DNA of 64,000 bases from Neobacillus mesonae (GTDB taxonomy: Bacteria > Bacillota > Bacilli > Bacillales > Cytobacillaceae): assembly GCF_023715155.1 (NCBI RefSeq), contig NZ_JAMBNQ010000019.1:1-64000 (forward strand), read 5' to 3'. The notes beneath the pieces are model-generated. The model had not been told where the DNA came from, made no database searches, and was given only the letters and a program-made list of their open reading frames with translations. The translations under genes were made by a program, and so were the position numbers. Every line of letters starts with the position of its first letter. Position 1 is the stretch's first letter. Below are positions 15,873-25,710 of the stretch, one piece after another.

Positions 15873-17808
15873 GCAGCTTATTTTTCGAAATTTGAAAAAG
15901 AACTTAAAAAACTATTATCTTTATGTATTTGCCTTAATTTTTAGTGTGTCGCTATATTTTGCATTTGTTACCTTACAATATGACCCTGCTCTGGATAAGG
16001 CAGAAAGTTCAATGAAAGGTGCCGCGGGAATTCGGACCGCCTCCATCCTGCTTGTTGCTATTGTCTCCATCTTTTTGCTGTATGCCAATACTATCTTTAT
16101 CAAACGCCGCGGCAAAGAAATTGGCCTATTCCAGTTGATTGGGATGACCAAAAGCAGAATCTTTCGCATTTTAAGTGCAGAAAACTTTATACTATATTTT
16201 GGTTCTTTACTAATTGGAATATTGATTGGATTTTCCGTTTCAAAATTAATGATTATGATTCTATTTAAGGTCACCCAGATCAACGCTATTGCGACTCTGC
16301 ATTTTTCATCACATGCCTTCATCCAAACCTTAATTGTCTTTGCTGTGATTTACTTATTCATCATGTTGATGAATTATATTTTTATCAAAAGGCAGAGTAT
16401 TTTAGCGTTATTTAGAGTCCTTTCGACTGCCGAATTAAGCGTAAAGAAAACGTCTGTTTGGGAAATCATAATAGGCTCCGCCGGCATCGTCTTGATTCTT
16501 TCAGGATACTATGTTTCTTCAAAATTGTTCAGCGGTGATTTTACCACAATGAAGGACCTTTTCCTTGCCATGATCTTTATTCTTGTATCCGTGATCATCG
16601 GCACTTATCTGTTTTATAAAGGCTCCGTCAGTTTTATTTTTAATATCATTCGAAAAAGGAAAAATGGGTATTTAACGATTCATGAAGTTTTATCCCTTTC
16701 TTCTATCATGTTCCGAATGAAATCAAATGCAATGCTGTTGACCATTATTACTACGGTATCAGCGCTAGCCATTGGCTTATTATCGCTGAGTTATATCTCT
16801 TACTATTCCGCAGAACAAGGAGCGAAAAATAATGTAGCAGGTGATTTTTCCTTTACGAATGAAACAGATGCTGCTCGGTTCACAAAATCACTAACTGCAG
16901 AGGGCATTGATTTCCATGAAAGAAAAATAGAAGTTTTACAGGCAGAGGCCAATATAAAGAATATATTAGATGCCAATTTCGAGGAATTACAATTAGACCC
17001 GAAAAAAATGAATATTCCAGTCATCAGCGAAGAGGCTGTTAAAAATATCAATGTACCTCCAGGCGAAACGGTATTTGCCGGGTACAGTGACCTGCTGCAA
17101 AAATTTATGGCATTTAAGGATTCTGGTAAAATTGAAATAAAGAGTAAATCGCAGGCTATTCCCCTCACCTATTTAGGGTTAAGAAAGGAATTTGTGATTT
17201 CAGGATATTTTACAAACGGCGGACAGCCGGCTGCTATCGTTGATCAATCTGATTACGAACGGCTGCAAAAAGATGTCGACCCGGAGATTCAAAAGAAATC
17301 TTCCTTGTTTATTGGTATTGATTTGAAAAAACAAGCCCAGTTAGAAAAAGCGAATCAGCTTTTTCAGAATTTGCATTTTACTGACAGAGATATGGCTGAA
17401 TCAAGGCTTGAAATTAGCAATAGACAGAAACAGCTTATGGGTCTAGTTATGTTTATTGTTGGCTTTTTAGGCTTAACCTTCCTAGTTACTTCTGGCTGTA
17501 TCCTATATTTTAAACAAATGGGTGAAAGTGAAGAGGAAAAGCCAAATTATACGATTTTACGAAAGCTTGGCTTCACGCAGTGGGACTTGTTAAAGGGAAT
17601 CCGCGGTAAGCAGCTCTTTAGTTTCGGGATTCCATTAGCGGTTGGTTTAGCCCATAGTTATTTTGCGGTCCAATCTGGCTGGTTCCTATTTGGAACAGAA
17701 GTTTGGGCACCGATGATTATTGTCATGGTTTTATATGCTGCCCTATACTCCATTTTTGGCATACTTTCCGTGCTTTATTATAAAAAGATTATCCGCGAAG
17801 CACTTTAA
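15862..17808 (+). CDS. bceB: BceB-like ABC permease
   Basis: The 648-residue permease has ten predicted helices. FtsX-type domains lie in TM2-4 ([20 protein letters not shown]) and near the C-terminus ([20 protein letters not shown]). The large extracellular domain of about 200 residues between TM7 and TM8 (about 315-520) is the hallmark of BceB transporters and determines ligand recognition and signalling to BceS. The specific antibiotic cannot be told from sequence. Confidence 0.94.
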   Translation: MSIKQLIFRNLKKNLKNYYLYVFALIFSVSLYFAFVTLQYDPALDKAESSMKGAAGIRTASILLVAIVSIFLLYANTIFIKRRGKEIGLFQLIGMTKSRIFRILSAENFILYFGSLLIGILIGFSVSKLMIMILFKVTQINAIATLHFSSHAFIQTLIVFAVIYLFIMLMNYIFIKRQSILALFRVLSTAELSVKKTSVWEIIIGSAGIVLILSGYYVSSKLFSGDFTTMKDLFLAMIFILVSVIIGTYLFYKGSVSFIFNIIRKRKNGYLTIHEVLSLSSIMFRMKSNAMLLTIITTVSALAIGLLSLSYISYYSAEQGAKNNVAGDFSFTNETDAARFTKSLTAEGIDFHERKIEVLQAEANIKNILDANFEELQLDPKKMNIPVISEEAVKNINVPPGETVFAGYSDLLQKFMAFKDSGKIEIKSKSQAIPLTYLGLRKEFVISGYFTNGGQPAAIVDQSDYERLQKDVDPEIQKKSSLFIGIDLKKQAQLEKANQLFQNLHFTDRDMAESRLEISNRQKQLMGLVMFIVGFLGLTFLVTSGCILYFKQMGESEEEKPNYTILRKLGFTQWDLLKGIRGKQLFSFGIPLAVGLAHSYFAVQSGWFLFGTEVWAPMIIVMVLYAALYSIFGILSVLYYKKIIREAL

Positions 17809-17818
17809 TTTGCTAACT

Positions 17819-17929
17819 GCTGATAAATTGGCATTATTGCAGATATTTTATTAAAAACGGCAGATATAGTTAAAAATCTGAAGATATACCGCCAAAAATG
17901 ACAGATTTATCACCGAAAACAGCAGATAT
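17819..17929. repeat. Array of six GCAGATAT motifs at 20-21 bp spacing
   Basis: Between convergent bceB and the acetoacetyl-CoA synthetase gene, GCAGATAT or close variants start at 17819 (GCTGATAA), 17839, 17860, 17880 (GAAGATAT), 17901 (ACAGATTT) and 17922. The spacers are unrelated, so the phase is conserved rather than the sequence. The same motif and phase recur at 51170-51331. Confidence 0.8.
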
Positions 17930-17935
17930 AGTTTC

Positions 17936-17970
17936 TAAAAAACGGCCGCCAAACATCAATTGGCGGCCGT
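17936..17970 (-). terminator. GC-rich terminator of the acetoacetyl-CoA synthetase gene
   Basis: ACGGCCGCCA at 17942-17951 and TGGCGGCCGT at 17961-17970 form a perfect 10-bp stem. Read on the minus strand it ends in TTTTTTAG, directly after the leftward gene. Confidence 0.85.
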
Positions 17971-17978
17971 CCCTCTAC

Positions 17979-19973
17979 TTATTCCAGTCCTTCATCCATC
18001 CTCTGTTTAAATTCAACAAAAAATTCAATTGATGCCGGGTTTGCCAATGATCCCAAATTTACCGCTTTCTCCACAGGCGTTCCCATCAGGATTTTTTTAA
18101 TCGGAACTTCCAGCTTTTTACCGTTTAATGTTTTAGGAAGCTCTTCAATAGGAAAAATTCCATTTGGCACATGCCGCGGTGAACAGTTTTGCCGGATCAC
18201 TTGATTAATCCGTGTTTTCACATCATCGTTTAATACCGCACCCTCTTTTAGGACTATAAACAATGGCATATAAGATTTTTCGCTGGAGACTGGAATATCT
18301 ACGACTAAACTATCAACTACTTCTGGAATCCTTTCTAGTGCACTGTAAATCTCACTCGTTCCCATGCGGATTCCGCCGCGGTTAATCGTCGCATCCGAGC
18401 GGCCATAAATAACTGCTGATCCGCGCGAAGTAATTTTAATAAAATCACCATGACGCCAGACGTCAGGATATACATCAAAATAACTGTCCAGGTAACGTTC
18501 CCCTTTTTCATCATTCCAAAAATAGATGGGCATGGACGGCATTGGTTCTGTAATAACCAGTTCGCCAATCTCATCGATTCGTTCTTCCCCATGTTCATCA
18601 AATGCCCTTACCGCAGCACCCAGGGCACGTGCCTGCAATTCTCCTGCATAGACTGGCAGCAATGGTGACCCACCGACAAATGCTGTACATAGGTCAGTTC
18701 CTCCGCTTGTGGAGAAAAGCCATAGATCTTCTTTCACTTCCTCATATACCCATTCAAAACCGCTCACAGGGAGTGGTGATCCAGTTGAACCAAGGCTTTT
18801 TAATGAAGAAAGATCAAATTGCTCTTTCGGTTTCACACCAGCTTTCATGCAGGCTGTTATAAAGCTTGCACTTGTACCAAAAACCGTCATCTTGGTTGAT
18901 TCAGCAAATTTCCATAATGTTTCAGCATTCGGATAGCCTGGATTCCCGTCATATAACAGTATCGTCGAGCCTGCCAGCAGTCCGCTGACAACCACGTTCC
19001 ACATCATCCAGCCTGTTGTGGTATACCAGAAAAAGCGGTCCTCTGGTTTTAAATCATTTTGCAAGCCGCCCAATTTCAAGTGCTCCAGTAAAATGCCTCC
19101 CTGGCTTTGTACAATTGCTTTCGGCTTTCCAGTCGTGCCTGAAGAATACAAAATCCAGAGCGGGTGCTCAAATGGCACAGCCTCGAACCTTAGTACTGCA
19201 TCTTCATTTTCTTCCAATGCCTCATCCCACAATACCGCATCTGTTAAACCGTTTACATTTGGATGCTGATTCAAATATGGGATGATAATAGTTTTTTCCA
19301 GTGTCGGAAGTTCTTCCTGGATTTTTGCGACCAGTTCAAGCCTGTCAAAATTCTTTCCTCCATAACGATAACCGTCTACAGCAAATAACACTTTCGGTTC
19401 AATTTGTTTGAATCTGTCAATCACGCTCATAATGCCAAACTCAGGAGCACAGCTGGACCATACAGCACCAATGCTGGCACATGCCAAAAAAGCGGTAATG
19501 GTTTCATGAATATTGGAAACATAAGCGGCAACCCGGTCTCCCGGGCCGACTCCCAGTGATTTTAAGTATGCGGCAATCGCAGCTGTCTTCTTTTTTAATT
19601 CATACCAGGAAATTTCCCCTTGCGGCCGGACTTCTGTTTTATACATAATGGCGGCTTTGTCACCGGCATTATGGCGGAATACATGTTCAGCATAATTTAA
19701 TTCAGCCCCCTTGAACCACTTTGCACCCGGCATGCGGTTATTGACTAATACTGCATCATAAGGGGTTTTCGCCTGGACATCATAGAAATGCCAAACGGCT
19801 GACCAAAAGCCTTCAACACTGGTCACTGACCATTGCCATAGTTCGTCATAGGTTTCAAAATGAAGTCCCCTTGTCTCTTCCAGCCATCTCATAAATTTTT
19901 TTAAATTTGATTTAGATTGCAATTCCTGGGAAGGCTCCCACAACAGTTTGCCCTCAACTTTATCTACTGTCAT
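17979..19973 (-). CDS. Acetoacetyl-CoA synthetase
   Basis: The 664-residue enzyme of the adenylate-forming (ANL) family activates acetoacetate to acetoacetyl-CoA with ATP. The AMP-binding P-loop is YSSGTTGKPKAIVQSQGG; the aromatic adenine motif is WWxTTTGWMMWN-like (FWYTTTGWMMWN); YGRSDATINRGGIRMGTSEI and the catalytic lysine region PKTLNGKKLEVPIKK are intact. The N-terminal ACAS segment (WSVTSVEGFWSAVWHFYDV) separates it from acetyl-CoA synthetase, and the length fits. It would feed ketone-body or leucine-derived acetoacetate, or PHB turnover, into acetyl-CoA. It is monocistronic. Confidence 0.93.
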   Translation of the reverse strand: MTVDKVEGKLLWEPSQELQSKSNLKKFMRWLEETRGLHFETYDELWQWSVTSVEGFWSAVWHFYDVQAKTPYDAVLVNNRMPGAKWFKGAELNYAEHVFRHNAGDKAAIMYKTEVRPQGEISWYELKKKTAAIAAYLKSLGVGPGDRVAAYVSNIHETITAFLACASIGAVWSSCAPEFGIMSVIDRFKQIEPKVLFAVDGYRYGGKNFDRLELVAKIQEELPTLEKTIIIPYLNQHPNVNGLTDAVLWDEALEENEDAVLRFEAVPFEHPLWILYSSGTTGKPKAIVQSQGGILLEHLKLGGLQNDLKPEDRFFWYTTTGWMMWNVVVSGLLAGSTILLYDGNPGYPNAETLWKFAESTKMTVFGTSASFITACMKAGVKPKEQFDLSSLKSLGSTGSPLPVSGFEWVYEEVKEDLWLFSTSGGTDLCTAFVGGSPLLPVYAGELQARALGAAVRAFDEHGEERIDEIGELVITEPMPSMPIYFWNDEKGERYLDSYFDVYPDVWRHGDFIKITSRGSAVIYGRSDATINRGGIRMGTSEIYSALERIPEVVDSLVVDIPVSSEKSYMPLFIVLKEGAVLNDDVKTRINQVIRQNCSPRHVPNGIFPIEELPKTLNGKKLEVPIKKILMGTPVEKAVNLGSLANPASIEFFVEFKQRMDEGLE

Positions 19974-20203
19974 TCCTAGTCATCCCCATCCCTGAATTGT
20001 TTTTATTTTTAAAATTTTCCTATTACCTAGCATATACGATTTACGTTTCCTATTTTCCTTCTTGACTATAAAAATATTTTGGACGAATATAGATTTTCTT
20101 GATAAAACAACACATTTTCATTTCCGTTTCGTCCATTCCATGTGGGGAAACCAGCATATTTTAATAAGAACGAAGGAGGAAAATAAGTTAGGAGGACATT
20201 CTT

Positions 20204-21268
20204 TTGGACACTGTTATGCATTTAAACTTAAGAGCAGATCCCACCCAATATATCCCCCAAATCCGTAATGTTCCTGGGTATGATTATATTCATCTTGTAC
20301 GGCATCCGAAATATATGACGGATCTTTCTCTTTTGAATGAAAAGGTTTATTACCTTAGCGAAATATACTCACCAAAGGAATTTGTGAAGGAAAACCATGT
20401 CACTCTATTACATGCACACCATGGTCAATTAGGCGTTCTGCTGATGCCGTTTCAAGAAAAAACCAAACTGCCTCTTGCCACCAGTATCCGCGGCCGGGAC
20501 GCCACGATGGCTAATCAGCCGGCAGGCTTTTTGGAAGGCATGAAAATGCTTTTTACACAAGGGCAGGTCTTTTTCCCGGTTTGTCAGTATTTAGCGGACC
20601 GCATCAATCTGTGGGGCTGTCCCCATGATAAAATCAGGATTCTATATGGCGGTGTCGACCTGAGTCAGTACCATTACCGAAAACCAAAACAAACTGAATC
20701 CCAGAACATTTTATCTGTCGGCAGATTAGTAGAAAAAAAAGGGCACCACATTCTGATGAAGGCCTTCCAAAAAATTAAAAATAAATTCCCTCATGCCACC
20801 TTGACCATTATTGGCAGGGGTGAATTAGAAGAAAACTTGCGTTCGCTTGCCTCCAAGCTTCAATTAGGGGATTCTTTCCGTCTGCTCCACCACCTTCCAA
20901 AGGAAAAAGTGCGTGAACATATGGCTACCGCAGATCTATTCTGTGCGGCGAGTATTGTTGCCTCCAATGGGGACGTTGAAGGAATTCCAAACACGTTAAA
21001 GGAAGCGATGGCGCTTGGCGTGCCAGTTATCTCCACGACCCATGCCGGGATACCGGAATTAGTCACCCATGAGGAAAATGGATTTTTAGTACGGGAAAAC
21101 GATGCAGATGAACTTGCACTTGCCCTCGATTATATGCTGTCAAATCCGGAAAAATGGGAAGGCTATACCATCAGCGCCAGACAAAAGATAGAGCATCTTT
21201 TTGACCAAGAAAAACAGCTTCTGAAGCAGGCTGAATTTTACGATGAGCTGTTAGGAGGAGAAGGATGA
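20204..21268 (+). CDS. GT4-family glycosyltransferase
   Basis: A TTG at 20204 follows AGGAGGACATTC and gives 354 residues. It has a GT-B fold: an N-terminal acceptor domain (LLHAHHGQLGVLLMPF) and a donor domain from about 165 with VGRLVEKKGHHILMKAF, the KEKVREHMATADLF helix, and the nucleotide-sugar motif EGIPNTLKEAMALGVPVIST. The gene starts a cluster with a kinase-like protein and a UDP-uronate epimerase, overlapping the former by four bases. It most likely transfers a sugar to a surface or coat polymer; donor and acceptor are unknown. Confidence 0.88.
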   Translation: MDTVMHLNLRADPTQYIPQIRNVPGYDYIHLVRHPKYMTDLSLLNEKVYYLSEIYSPKEFVKENHVTLLHAHHGQLGVLLMPFQEKTKLPLATSIRGRDATMANQPAGFLEGMKMLFTQGQVFFPVCQYLADRINLWGCPHDKIRILYGGVDLSQYHYRKPKQTESQNILSVGRLVEKKGHHILMKAFQKIKNKFPHATLTIIGRGELEENLRSLASKLQLGDSFRLLHHLPKEKVREHMATADLFCAASIVASNGDVEGIPNTLKEAMALGVPVISTTHAGIPELVTHEENGFLVRENDADELALALDYMLSNPEKWEGYTISARQKIEHLFDQEKQLLKQAEFYDELLGGEG

Positions 21269-22515
21269 GAAAAGCATTTTACGGAAATGGAAAAGGGATG
21301 AGAAAAGACAAACAAGGGAACAGAATGACGGCCAGCCCCTACCGCTTCATCAGCGTAACAAAGGAAGAAAAAGAATTAGTGATTTATAACCCCACTGAAT
21401 ATCCCCTTATTGGGCAGGGAGCTCATGCAGCCGTATTTAAGCTTTCTGAAGATCGATGTGTAAAAATTTATGCTGATGCTGAACAGGCTGCAATGGAAGC
21501 AGAGGCACTTAAAGCCGGGCAGCATTTATCTTTTTTTCCTAGATTATATGAATCTGGTGAAAACTATGTCGTGATGGAATACATCCAAGCACCAACCTTA
21601 AAAGAATACCTCAAGAATTCCACCTATATCCCTGCTTCTATCGTAAAAAACATGCTTGGCATTTTAAAGAAGTTAAAAAAAGCCGAATTTACGATGCTTG
21701 ATTTTCCGTTAAGACATATCTTTGTCCTTGAAAATGAAGAACTCAAACTCATTGATTATGTGTATGCTTTCAAACGAGAACACCCTGTGCCTATTAAATT
21801 ATTAAAAGATTTAAATACCATTTTCTTGAGAGACCAATTTTTATTGCAGGTGAAAAGACTGGAACCGGAAATATATCGCGAATGGGAGAAATATTTCAAG
21901 CAAAACAGATTTGATTATCGAAACCTTACTGCTGAGCCCGGCAGTGATGGTGAAGCAGTGAAAGTGAATGACGCCGATCTCCATTCTCTTATTGGAAAGG
22001 GACACCAGGGGGCTGTATTTCGTGTTTCCGAACATCAGTGCATCAAAATTTATGGAAGGCCCAGACATGCCGAGCAGGAAAGCAAGGTCCTCCTTAAAGG
22101 AAAAAAATTACCCTTTATCCCGAAAGTCTATCAAACTGGAGACAACTTTGTTCTAATGGAATTTTTGGCGGGCCCTGATTTAAATTCGTTTTTAAAAAAA
22201 CAGCAGCAATTATCAGAGGATGTCACCAGACAGCTGCTGGCCATCTTAACTTTGATGAAGAAATCAGGATTTAAACTGATTGATGCTCCATTAAGGCATA
22301 CCATCATCACAAAAGACGGTTTTAAATTAGTAGACCACGTCTATTCTTTCGTACGGGACCAGGAACGACCGTTAGAATTATTTCGCAATCTTCATGAGAG
22401 AGGTTTTTTAAATACTTTTCTCGAGCAAGTAAAAGTGATGGATAAAGAAACTTATAAAGAATGGACAAAAAATCCGATTCCAGTCGATAAGGAAGGAACG
22501 GTATGGATACGATGA
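21265..22515 (+). CDS. Tandem kinase-fold protein (two YrzF-like domains)
   Basis: The 416-residue protein carries two homologous kinase-like modules, about residues 48-215 and 240-405. Each has a glycine-rich loop (IGQGAHAAVF / IGKGHQGAVF), a candidate ATP lysine (C-V/I-KIY), a hinge (VVMEYIQAP / VLMEFLAGP), a catalytic-loop remnant (LDFPLRH / IDAPLRH) and a DFG equivalent (LIDYVY / LVDHVY). The usual HxD-x4-N is absent, so activity is doubtful. The second module resembles the single module in the protein at 47372-48478. Overlaps with both neighbours indicate co-translation with the glycosyltransferase and epimerase. Confidence 0.8.
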   Translation: MRKAFYGNGKGMRKDKQGNRMTASPYRFISVTKEEKELVIYNPTEYPLIGQGAHAAVFKLSEDRCVKIYADAEQAAMEAEALKAGQHLSFFPRLYESGENYVVMEYIQAPTLKEYLKNSTYIPASIVKNMLGILKKLKKAEFTMLDFPLRHIFVLENEELKLIDYVYAFKREHPVPIKLLKDLNTIFLRDQFLLQVKRLEPEIYREWEKYFKQNRFDYRNLTAEPGSDGEAVKVNDADLHSLIGKGHQGAVFRVSEHQCIKIYGRPRHAEQESKVLLKGKKLPFIPKVYQTGDNFVLMEFLAGPDLNSFLKKQQQLSEDVTRQLLAILTLMKKSGFKLIDAPLRHTIITKDGFKLVDHVYSFVRDQERPLELFRNLHERGFLNTFLEQVKVMDKETYKEWTKNPIPVDKEGTVWIR

Positions 22516-23519
22516 ATATTTTAGTAACGGGAGCTGCAGGTTTTATTGGTTTCCATTTGTCAAAACAGCTGCTAACTCAAGGTTTTCGAGTGATTGGTAT
22601 TGATAATCTTAATGATTACTACGATGTCCGCCTTAAAAAGGAAAGGCTGCGTATTCTGGAGCAATACCCCCTTTTTCAATTTGAATTGATTGACCTTGTG
22701 GATCGAGAGAAATTAAATCGTTTATTTGCTGATAATCCGGTTGATATGGTGGTCCATCTGGCGGCTCAAGCGGGCGTGCGCTATAGTCTTGAGGATCCCC
22801 ATTCCTATGTACAATCCAATTTGGTTGGGTTTATGAATGTGTTAGAAGCATGCAGGAATGTTGAAATTAAACATTTGATTTACGCCTCCTCCAGTTCAGT
22901 TTACGGAGCAAATCAGAACACCCCCTACTCAACAAAGGATTCTGTCGATCATCCCATCAATATCTATGCAGCCACAAAAAAAGCTAACGAGCTAATGGCG
23001 CACAGCTACAGTCATTTGTATAAGCTGCCAACCACCGGCCTTCGTTTTTTTACCGTCTATGGTCCTTGGGGACGTCCGGACATGGCCTATTATACCTTTA
23101 CAAAAAATATCATCGAAGGCAAACCAATCAAATTGTTTAATAATGGAGACATGAAAAGAGACTTTACGTATATTGATGATATTGTTGAAGGAATCACCCG
23201 CTTGTTAAAATGTCCTCCTTCACCGGGACCTTCTTTAATAGATAACCAAAGTTCAACGAATGCCCCTTATAAAATCTATAATATTGGCAGTCATAAACCG
23301 GAAAAATTAATTCATTTTATTCAGGTGCTGGAGAATTTAATTGGTAAAAAAGCCATTATTGAGTCCTATCCCATGCAGCCTGGCGATATGAAAGTAACCT
23401 ATGCAGATATTGAAGACTTACATGCCGATACAGGCTTTTTTCCGACCACTACGATTGAAGAAGGGCTGTCTCAATTTGTCAATTGGTATTGGGAATGGAG
23501 AAAGTCCACGACGATTTAA
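22503..23519 (+). CDS. NAD-dependent epimerase, UDP-glucuronate 4-epimerase type
   Basis: The 338-residue SDR enzyme has TGAAGFIGFHL (NAD binding), DNLNDYYDVRLKKERL, HLAAQAGVRYSLEDP, SSSSVYG and the catalytic Y-x3-K in YAATKKANE. The DYYDVxLKxxRL and AQAGVRYS motifs are characteristic of UDP-glucuronate 4-epimerases, which make UDP-galacturonate. The gene overlaps the kinase-fold gene by 13 bases, with an AAGGA site 6 bases before ATG. It supplies an acidic nucleotide sugar for the adjacent glycosyltransferase. Confidence 0.88.
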   Translation: MDTMNILVTGAAGFIGFHLSKQLLTQGFRVIGIDNLNDYYDVRLKKERLRILEQYPLFQFELIDLVDREKLNRLFADNPVDMVVHLAAQAGVRYSLEDPHSYVQSNLVGFMNVLEACRNVEIKHLIYASSSSVYGANQNTPYSTKDSVDHPINIYAATKKANELMAHSYSHLYKLPTTGLRFFTVYGPWGRPDMAYYTFTKNIIEGKPIKLFNNGDMKRDFTYIDDIVEGITRLLKCPPSPGPSLIDNQSSTNAPYKIYNIGSHKPEKLIHFIQVLENLIGKKAIIESYPMQPGDMKVTYADIEDLHADTGFFPTTTIEEGLSQFVNWYWEWRKSTTI

Positions 23520-23559
23520 CATGCTGAATTTCTTAGGAAAAATGAAACCTATGATTCTC

Positions 23560-23587
23560 ACAGATTATACTCACCATTCATAAACTA
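23560..23587 (+). promoter_or_regulatory. Candidate sigma-K (late mother-cell) promoter
   Basis: CATAAACTA at 23579-23587 matches the sigma-K -10 consensus CATANNNTA. An AC at 23560-23561 lies 17 bases upstream, as expected for its -35. It would drive the two small genes at 23622 and 24012. Such short motifs occur by chance, so this is suggestive only. Confidence 0.4.
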
Positions 23588-23621
23588 ATTACGGAGTTTA
23601 CTAAAGGGAGGTTTAACCTTA

Positions 23622-23987
23622 ATGCTGAACGAGGAACCTCACCATCGTCCTAATTCTGAAGATGCGATGGTTGATTTATTTGGTTCAATCGCCATGGAAG
23701 AGATGGCCATTTCACATTTATTAAATGCGGAAGCTAAAAAAATGCAGGCATTTGTGGGGCAGGAGTTGGATTTTCCGACCAATCCAAGTAATAGAGAAAT
23801 TTTACAATTTAATAAGGAGGCATCTCGATTTATCGAAACATTAGTCATGAAGGAATGGCTATTACTTAGGAAGCTTCAAAATGTGGCAGATTTTTTTTCA
23901 AACGAAAAAGAACATCATCATGGACACGATTTTGATCTCGATCATGAACAGCCGCCGACGCTTTGTCCAGACCCTCCAGAAGTCTAA
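23622..23987 (+). CDS. Small protein with SIAMEEMAISHLLNAE motif, likely spore-associated
   Basis: The 121-residue product contains DLFGSIAMEEMAISHLLNAE, a helical motif I associate with small Bacillus and Paenibacillus spore or exosporium-related proteins (S-I/V-A-x-EE-x-A-hh-x-hhNAE). A helix FIETLVMKEWLLLRKLQN follows, then a His/Asp-rich tail (EHHHGHDFDLDHE) ending in prolines and a cysteine. The ATG follows AAAGGGAGG. It is next to a sigma-K-like promoter and a second small gene. Biochemical role unknown. Confidence 0.65.
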   Translation: MLNEEPHHRPNSEDAMVDLFGSIAMEEMAISHLLNAEAKKMQAFVGQELDFPTNPSNREILQFNKEASRFIETLVMKEWLLLRKLQNVADFFSNEKEHHHGHDFDLDHEQPPTLCPDPPEV

Positions 23988-24011
23988 AAGTATGAAAGGG
24001 GGAAATCAAAG

Positions 24012-24470
24012 ATGAATCCTAAAAAAACGATGATCCCCCCCCTCTGCTGCCTAAATACTGCTCTTAAAGAATATATTTGTATACTAAATGAGATGGTAAG
24101 CGCCCTTTTGATCCGTAAAAATGAAAATCATGTTGATGTACAATTGAGTGATACGATTAAACATGGCGTCGTTCCCCAGCTCCAATTCATTGCTGATTTA
24201 CAACGGCTGCTTTTGCGAAAAATCGTCTGCCTGCTTGAACAGTATCAACTTGATGATTGGGAGTTTTCCATGGAAGATGATTCTTCCCTGCAAAGGTTAA
24301 AAATCATCGAATTATACAGGGGGCTGAACCAGTTTTGTCCAAATGATGAACTTGTTGATGAAACGATTGAGTCATTGTTAAAATTAGAGACCCAAAAAGC
24401 AAAGATATTGCAATCAATTACCCTCTTTAAACGGAATAATGACCCGAAGACGGTATGGAAGCCAAATTAA
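24012..24470 (+). CDS. Small helical protein co-transcribed with the 23622 gene
   Basis: The 152-residue product is helix-rich with an early PPLCCLNTAL segment and no membrane segment. It starts 24 bases after the previous gene, with GAAAGGGGGAAATC as ribosome site, and ends at a strong terminator. The two genes probably form one late-sporulation or surface operon, possibly served by the glycosyltransferase and epimerase upstream. I do not recognise a family. Confidence 0.65.
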   Translation: MNPKKTMIPPLCCLNTALKEYICILNEMVSALLIRKNENHVDVQLSDTIKHGVVPQLQFIADLQRLLLRKIVCLLEQYQLDDWEFSMEDDSSLQRLKIIELYRGLNQFCPNDELVDETIESLLKLETQKAKILQSITLFKRNNDPKTVWKPN

Positions 24471-24483
24471 AAGTCCAAATCTT

Positions 24484-24503
24484 AGCGCATTTTGCGCTTT
24501 TTT
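24484..24503 (+). terminator. Terminator of the 23622-24470 operon
   Basis: AGCGCA at 24484-24489 pairs with TGCGCT at 24493-24498, followed by TTTTTTC. Confidence 0.8.
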
Positions 24504-24586
24504 CATTTGAAGACCTTTCTTTTTTAATGCCTTTTTTAACGTGCTAAAATGAAGAAAAAAGATTTAATATCAGAAGGGTTTAACAA

Positions 24587-25672
24587 ATGAATATAAATTT
24601 AATCGGATGGATTGCTGCACTTATTTATGCATTAATTGGTGGGTTTGTGTTCCAAGCCCTGCATACCCCTATCCCTTGGCTTCTTGGGCCGATGACAGCG
24701 GTTTTTATCGGGGCTAGATTCGGAAAGATTCGGTATAACTGGCCAAGCAGGATGCGAAATGCAGGTTTAATTATTGTGGGATATTCCATAGGATTGTCTT
24801 TTACCAAGGATGCACTCACTATTGTTATAGGAGAACTGCCGTCCATGCTGCTAATGACCGTTTTGCTGGTTTGTTTTTGTGCTGCAATTGCTTTTTTTGT
24901 GTCCAAACTGACCGGAGTCGATTATCCGACCGTCCTCACAGGCAGTATTCCTGGGGGGCTTTCGCAAATGATTATTTTTGCGGAGGAAATGAAAGGGATT
25001 GATTTGACCACTGTAACATTTCTGCAAGTGGCAAGATTGATGATGATCATCTTTTTTGTGCCCTTTCTTGTTTTTGGGCCATTTTTCCAACATACATCCC
25101 ACTCGTCTTCAGCAAATACACTTATGAATAACGGGATGATCACCCTGCAGGAGCATGCCGGAATTTTTATTCTCTTACTAGTTATTTGTATTGTTTCTGC
25201 GTTCCTTGCTAAAAAGCTGAAATTGCCTACACCATTTTTATTAGGGCCTATTTTAGGATCAGCCATCGCCAATATCTCAGGCCTGCACGGTCCTGCATTG
25301 CCTGTTTCGCTGATGGATCTTTCACAATTTTTAATTGGCGGCTACATAGGGCTGCTGATGCATCCAGAGAAACTGGAGCATAAAGCACGGGTTATTTCCC
25401 TTGCTTTGATCAGCGGAATTGTCATGATTATAGGTTCCTTGGGGCTAAGCCTGCTTCTCGTCTACTTTAGCGATATTACCCCTTCCACAAGTTTTCTGGG
25501 TGTGGCACCGGGCGGGATGGACCAAATGGCCATCCTTGCACACGAAGTGGGAGCAGATTTATCTGTTGTAACTGGATATCAATTGTTTCGCTTATTTTTC
25601 ATCTATTTTGCCGTCCCGCCGTTTTTAAGGTTTATTTTCTTGAAGCGGAAAACACAGGTTGAACAAAATTAA
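24587..25672 (+). CDS. AbrB-duplication family membrane protein
   Basis: The 361-residue protein has about ten helices in two homologous halves. Each half carries the paired motif seen in the GN_AbrB duplication family: PWLLGPMTAVFIGARFG / PFLLGPILGSAIANISG and GSIPGGLSQMIIFAEEMKG / GVAPGGMDQMAILAHEVGA. Databases often call this family AbrB transcriptional regulator or ammonia monooxygenase, but the sequence is clearly an integral membrane protein, probably a transporter of unknown substrate. It stands alone after an AGAAGGG ribosome site. Confidence 0.85.
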   Translation: MNINLIGWIAALIYALIGGFVFQALHTPIPWLLGPMTAVFIGARFGKIRYNWPSRMRNAGLIIVGYSIGLSFTKDALTIVIGELPSMLLMTVLLVCFCAAIAFFVSKLTGVDYPTVLTGSIPGGLSQMIIFAEEMKGIDLTTVTFLQVARLMMIIFFVPFLVFGPFFQHTSHSSSANTLMNNGMITLQEHAGIFILLLVICIVSAFLAKKLKLPTPFLLGPILGSAIANISGLHGPALPVSLMDLSQFLIGGYIGLLMHPEKLEHKARVISLALISGIVMIIGSLGLSLLLVYFSDITPSTSFLGVAPGGMDQMAILAHEVGADLSVVTGYQLFRLFFIYFAVPPFLRFIFLKRKTQVEQN

Positions 25673-25710
25673 ATTTATAGCCCGCCAATATTTATTTACT
25701 TAACAGGTTC

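Noticed and set aside
24587..25672. AbrB transcription factor
   Set aside because: The name comes from database labels for a membrane-protein duplication; the sequence has ten helices and no DNA-binding fold.
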